Shown piece by piece: positions 60,337 to 64,000 of a stretch of DNA of 64,000 bases. A model generated the notes under the pieces. The model ran no database searches. It was not told the origin of the DNA and worked only from the letters and a program-made list of their open reading frames with translations. This DNA comes from Crocodylus rhombifer. Taxonomy: Eukaryota; Chordata; Crocodylia; Crocodylidae. Location: positions 310,001 through 374,000 of the forward strand of contig JAVSML010000995.1 in NCBI GenBank assembly GCA_038503035.1, read 5' to 3'. Numbering within the stretch: position 1 is the stretch's first letter; each line of letters starts with the position of its first letter. The translations under genes were made by a program, and so were the position numbers.

Positions 60337-61299
60337 CTGGGGTTTGGTTCCCCACCCCGGGACAAAAGGGAGAGGAAGCCCTGGTGCAGAGCAGGACATT
60401 GGACTGAAGTGGTTACTTGGTGCTGGTGGGCTGTGTGGTCCCCTGCTCATGGTTCCTGGAGGGTTGGCTGATTTAGGGCTCTCCAAGAAATCCTCAGTTT
60501 TGTCAACCCCTTCCCTGGAAAGCCACCTTGTTGGTTACCCCCTTGCTGTGGATTCTGGGTGATGTGGTCCCAGGCTCAGTTTGGGGAGAGAAGAGGTTGC
60601 CAGGTGTTTCTTGCCTCCTGCTTCTGGGCTGCTATCATTGCTCTCCACTCAAACCACAGCCCAGGATTTCCATACCTTGGTTTCTCTGTATGTCTGGCCT
60701 GCACAATCCAGGCCAGTACTTGGTTGCACACTACCAAACTCTATGTGGTGGTATCTAGACAGGGGGACACCAAGTATTGGTGTGTGTGAGGGGGGGCTTG
60801 GGGGCCCCTGCTTCATTTGGGGGGCTGGTTGCTTTGGGGCTCACCAAAGGGTCTGTCTCGCACTACAGCTTTAAAAGGACTTTCCCTAGAGAGCTGCTCA
60901 AGTGCCTTGCATTGGCAGTAATTGCATAGAGATGCTCTTGCAGGGTGGAATTGGCATAGCAGGCTCCCTGAAAGAGTGCAGGGCAGTAAAACTGACACAA
61001 GCTTTCTGCTTCCCCACCCCTGAAGATGGGGGTCCCTGTAGGCAGTATATCTTTGTGCAGTAGAGTCTCAGTTGCATCCCAGAGCAACCCCATTCCCCTG
61101 TATGGGTTTGGGGGTGTGAGGAGCAGTTCAGCTTGGGGTGCCTGGAGGAATGACCAGACAGAAGGCACAAAATGCTCTGTGTCCTCGCATAACATTGTAC
61201 TGATTCAGGGAGGACTGGGCTTGACTTTTTTCTTTGTGCTTTTGAAACACTCCAAGAAGTTTAAACCAGTCTAAATTGAGCTGAATTTCTAGACTCTTG
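60337..61299. other. Unassigned, possibly internal LTR-element remnant
   Basis: It follows the PBS-like site. The several overlapping open frames on both strands have no recognised domain. It could be an untranslated leader of the LTR element or unrelated DNA. Confidence 0.3.
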
Positions 61300-61582
61300 G
61301 GGCACCTACATGAATGCTGGATGTCTGCTCCAATGTGTGCTAATTAGCATGTTCCAGCAGTATCTGCATCATGTGTATTCAGCATCCCTGTGCTTCGAAA
61401 TGGCAGGTGGAGGGGGTGGAGTGGGGAGAGGGCTGCTTTAACTAAATCTGGTCGTATTCAGCGTCCCTTGCTTCATTCATGTGATGATGCTGAGGGTTCT
61501 TTAATTTAGAGTGGTCCTCAAAGCCACTTTAATTAAAGCACCCGTGTCCTCCTCCACTCTGGAGCACATGTAAAGAGGCCCT
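61300..61582. mobile_element. Palindromic MITE-like repeat, second copy
   Basis: GGGCACCTACATGAATGCTG on the left is partly mirrored by GGAGCACATGTAAAGAGGCC on the right. The inside carries GTGCTAATTAGCATG and paired CTTTAACTAAA / TTTAATTAAAG arms. It shares these with 15701-15895. Confidence 0.55.
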
Positions 61583-61639
61583 TGGAGTTTGAAGTATGTT
61601 TCCAACCTTCTAAGCATTATGCTTGTAGATAGTTTGTGA

Positions 61640-61806
61640 TGCACTGTGCACAGATCCTTCCCAGCAGTGCTTCTGCCAAGCTACACATTCCCTGTTTTGT
61701 ATTTGTGCATTTTTTGCCTGCTGTGTAGTCTCTTTACACGTGTCTCTGCTGAATTTTATTTTGCTGTCCCTAGCCCAAGCCTCCAATTTATCAAGTGTTT
61801 GGACTG
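61640..61806 (-). mobile_element. CR1-type LINE fragment, minus strand
   Basis: CCCAGCAGTGCTTCTGCCAA, CCCTGTTTTGTATTTGTGCA and CAAGCCTCCAATTTATCAAG follow the order seen in the older CR1 fragment at 59130-59200 and extend past it. Confidence 0.65.
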
Positions 61807-62010
61807 CAAATGCTTTGGTAGATGAGATTAAAATTCAAAGGGCTCTTGATACATTGGAGGACTGGACTAAGGACAACAAAATGAAATTCAACAAAGACAA
61901 ATGTTAGAGGCTACATATGAGAGACAGGAGCCAAATGCACAAATACAGAGTGGAGGATAACTGGCTTTCTGGGAGCACTGTTGAGAAGGATGTAAGGATT
62001 TTCTGATATG
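61807..62010 (+). mobile_element. CR1 LINE fragment (RT C-terminal part), plus strand
   Basis: Broken frames give LDTLEDWTKDNKMKFNKDKC, then the SQMHKYRVEDNWLSGST-like stretch and EKDVRIF, the CR1 segment just after the catalytic box. It abuts a minus-strand CR1 fragment, so the two meet head to tail in opposite orientation. Confidence 0.85.
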
Positions 62011-62998
62011 TTCAAGAGACTGGTCAGTGGTCTTCAGAGACAAAACCAGTGTTAAATAGCTTGAATGAGGTGTACTGCAAGAAATCAAATTCCTACTTTG
62101 TGGATATTAGATGCTTTTGAAGATGATCTGTTTGTTATTTAAGAGAAATTAACATTTTTGTAAATGGGTAAAATCACATGAAAAGCTAAAATTTGATTTT
62201 GTTCTGGGTAACTGTTGGTGAAATAATATATTGATGCTTCTTGTCTTTGGACTTCACAGGTGAGAGGGAGGAAAAAATAACCCTCATTTTACACTTAAAC
62301 TGCTCATTTAATATCAAATAGCTCTCTTATGCTTGCTTCTTTCTTAGAAGGTCAACTTCTGGTAACCCTGTGGCTGAGAGGAAGATCTGTTGTGGCTAAC
62401 CCCCTTTCCCTCCCTCGCCTCCCCCCAGTTTGCAGCTATTTTTGTGTTGTACCTGCATTTATTCTCCCGTGGTTCAGACGATGCTACATCGTCTCTCTTC
62501 CTTCCACCTCAGTGGCTGTCCAGGTTAACAGATAAGTAATCTGGTTACTGTAGTATATGAATATTTCCTAGTTCTGTGGCAGAATTCATTGCTGCTCTGC
62601 AATGTAAATTGGGATGGAGGTGGTTATCTGATGAGTCATATGGGTTTATTAAAAGCATGAGAAATTTTTTTGGCTTGTTTTAGCTCTGAAAAGTAAACTT
62701 TGTTTTACATGACAATCCATAGTATTTCTGATAACAAGGAAGTATATGTGGGATCTGGTATTTACCCTCAGACTGAATTATAGCAGTGCACTATATCGGG
62801 ACATCCAGCCTTTGGTTGTCAGGAAACAAACTAGTATAGCAGCGATGTAGTTTCTCAGGAATGTAGGTTAGTGCAAACATGTTAAATCCATCCTTTGTTC
62901 CTCATCCCATATTGCAAAGTATTACGTAGGATTCTGTTCCATAGAATAATATTGAACCAAGCTCCATGTTTCTGCCCTTCTCTTCAGAGAGTTTGTCG
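62011..62998. other. Intron DNA, nothing recognised
   Basis: No exon or repeat boundary that I can support. Confidence 0.5.
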
Positions 62999-63428
62999 TC
63001 TGGCTAATTCATAGACTTCATAGATTATAGAGTTGGAAGGGACCCAGTGGATCATCGTGTCTGACCCCCTGCCCCTGGCAGGAAAGAGGACCGAGGTCAG
63101 ACGACCCCAGCCAGGTGATTGTCTAGCTTCCTACTGAAGACCTCCAAGTTAGGTGACAGCACCACCTCTCTTGGAAGCCCATTCCAGTCTCTGGCCACCC
63201 TTGTCGTAAAAAAATTCTTCCTAATGTCTAGCCTAAATCTACTCTCCACTAGTTTGCACCCATTATTCCTAGTTACTCCCTGGGGCGCTCTGGTAAACAG
63301 TGCATCCCCAATTCCCTGCTGTCATCCTCTGATAAATTTATAGGCGACCACAAGGTCACCCCTCAGCCATCTTTTGTATAGGCTGAAGAGATCCAGATCT
63401 CTTAACCTCTCCTTGTAGGGTCTTTCAC
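62999..63428 (-). mobile_element. CR1 LINE 3' end, relatively young copy
   Basis: The tail CATAGACTTCATAGATTATA precedes AGTTGGAAGGGACCCAG and GACCCCCTGCCCCTGGCAGG. The coding end in the minus frame reads KERLRDLDLFSLYKRWLRGD, close to the 27.4-kb copy, indicating the same CR1 group. It is truncated at about 63428, where a GGAGACTTTTGAA phrase occurs twice (63429 and 63451). Confidence 0.93.
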
Positions 63429-63464
63429 GGAGACTTTTGAAGTTATAAATGGAGACTTTTGAAT

Positions 63465-64000
63465 CGCAACTTTTCTTCTCCTTCACAATAGACTTCTGGG
63501 TATATAGGAGACCAAGTTTGACCAACACCTGTGTTGTGAATTCCCTTATGGCAGTGTAGAGAAAGGTGAGTCCACTTTGTGGAGGATTTTGATGTCTGGT
63601 TTTGTTTTGGTTTGTAGGGAAAGTAAGTACATTTAAATTTTCTTTTTGGAAGGGGATAGAACTGAATGTGGTGGAAGGTTTTGGGTTTCCTATTCCGGGA
63701 GGGTTGTTTTGGTGGGCTGCTTGCAGAGCTGGTCGGGTGATCTGGAAAGACACTAGCAAGTCTCCAGCAGAAACCTTCTTGGAAAATTGTTTCCAAACCT
63801 TGCCTGGCTTCTGTTGGGTCTTTGAATGGTCTTTGCAAAATATTTGTGTTTAGGCAGATTGACAAATTGCTGCTGAGGAAACGATTTGAAATTTTTTTTT
63901 TCTGGCCAGCTGTAGCGTAGCAGGTAGTAAGTATCTGCCACGTTGGCCTATCTTCTCTTGTATATACATGAGCACTGTTTACGTTGTGTCTGTGTGTAAC
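63465..64000. other. Intron DNA, nothing recognised
   Basis: The frames at 63443-63865 (minus) and 63602-63853 (plus) overlap on opposite strands and have no recognised domain. Confidence 0.45.

Larger units (their letters stand above)
41886..64000 (+). other. UTRN: UTRN intron 2, partial
   Basis: It starts at the GTAGGT donor. No exon 3 acceptor followed by the conserved DVQKKTFTKW-type actin-binding start is found up to the window end, in keeping with the very large second intron known for utrophin. All mobile elements listed below lie within it. Between them the DNA is AT-rich with no recognised exon. Confidence 0.75.

Noticed and set aside
41886..64000. UTRN exon 3 or the utrophin-B promoter and exon 1B
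   Set aside because: I searched by eye for the actin-binding start and for a second CpG island next to a short MAK-less start exon; nothing convincing was found.
1..64000. tRNA or rRNA genes
   Set aside because: No cloverleaf with A and B boxes and no rRNA-conserved segments were noticed; a dedicated covariance search was not possible.

Overview
The window is vertebrate nuclear DNA with no prokaryotic features. It carries many decayed CR1 LINEs, Penelope-like element pieces with a GIY-YIG-type end, hAT and Tigger-like short elements and solo-LTR-like repeats. This repeat mixture, and the CR1 3' ends in particular, suggest a non-avian archosaur, most likely a crocodilian; a turtle is the main alternative. 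The species assignment is inference.

The one host gene I can name is utrophin (UTRN), read on the + strand. A CpG island at about 39.5-40.46 kb, interrupted by 400 N, is the likely utrophin-A promoter with non-coding exon 1. Exon 2 lies at 41721-41885. It has a strong acceptor, a leader with an 8-codon upstream ORF, a start ATG in good context, 26 codons and a phase-1 donor. The peptide starts MAK and ends EFSDIIKSRS, as I recall the utrophin-A N-terminus, with the same length and the same split codon. The remaining 22 kb to the right edge is intron 2. I found neither exon 3 nor a convincing utrophin-B first exon.

Layout: 1-39.5 kb reads as intergenic DNA upstream of UTRN. It contains a 5'-truncated Penelope-like element (1.0-2.75 kb), an unassigned GC-richer stretch with three exon-like ORF pieces (2.8-4.9 kb), microsatellites, a Tigger-like MITE, a probable 2-kb LTR (17.0-18.9 kb), a solo LTR with an ATGAG target duplication and a nine-copy 37-bp minisatellite (19.3-20.5 kb), a long-TIR element (23.5-24.2 kb), a 2-kb inactive CR1 (27.4-29.3 kb) and an inverted pair of Penelope termini (35.9-36.3 kb). 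A duplicated repeat module nested with hAT elements runs to the edge of the CpG island (37.8-39.5 kb).

Right of the promoter, intron 1 carries a GT-rich tandem repeat with a period of about 160 bp. Intron 2 carries palindromic MITEs, a second inverted pair of Penelope termini (48.2-48.5 kb), six or more CR1 fragments and an LTR with TATA, poly(A) and PBS-like signals (59.3-60.3 kb).

Most long open frames are repeat remnants or artefacts of GC-rich, tandem or N-filled sequence. No comparison could be run, so family names rest on motifs, termini and target duplications visible here.
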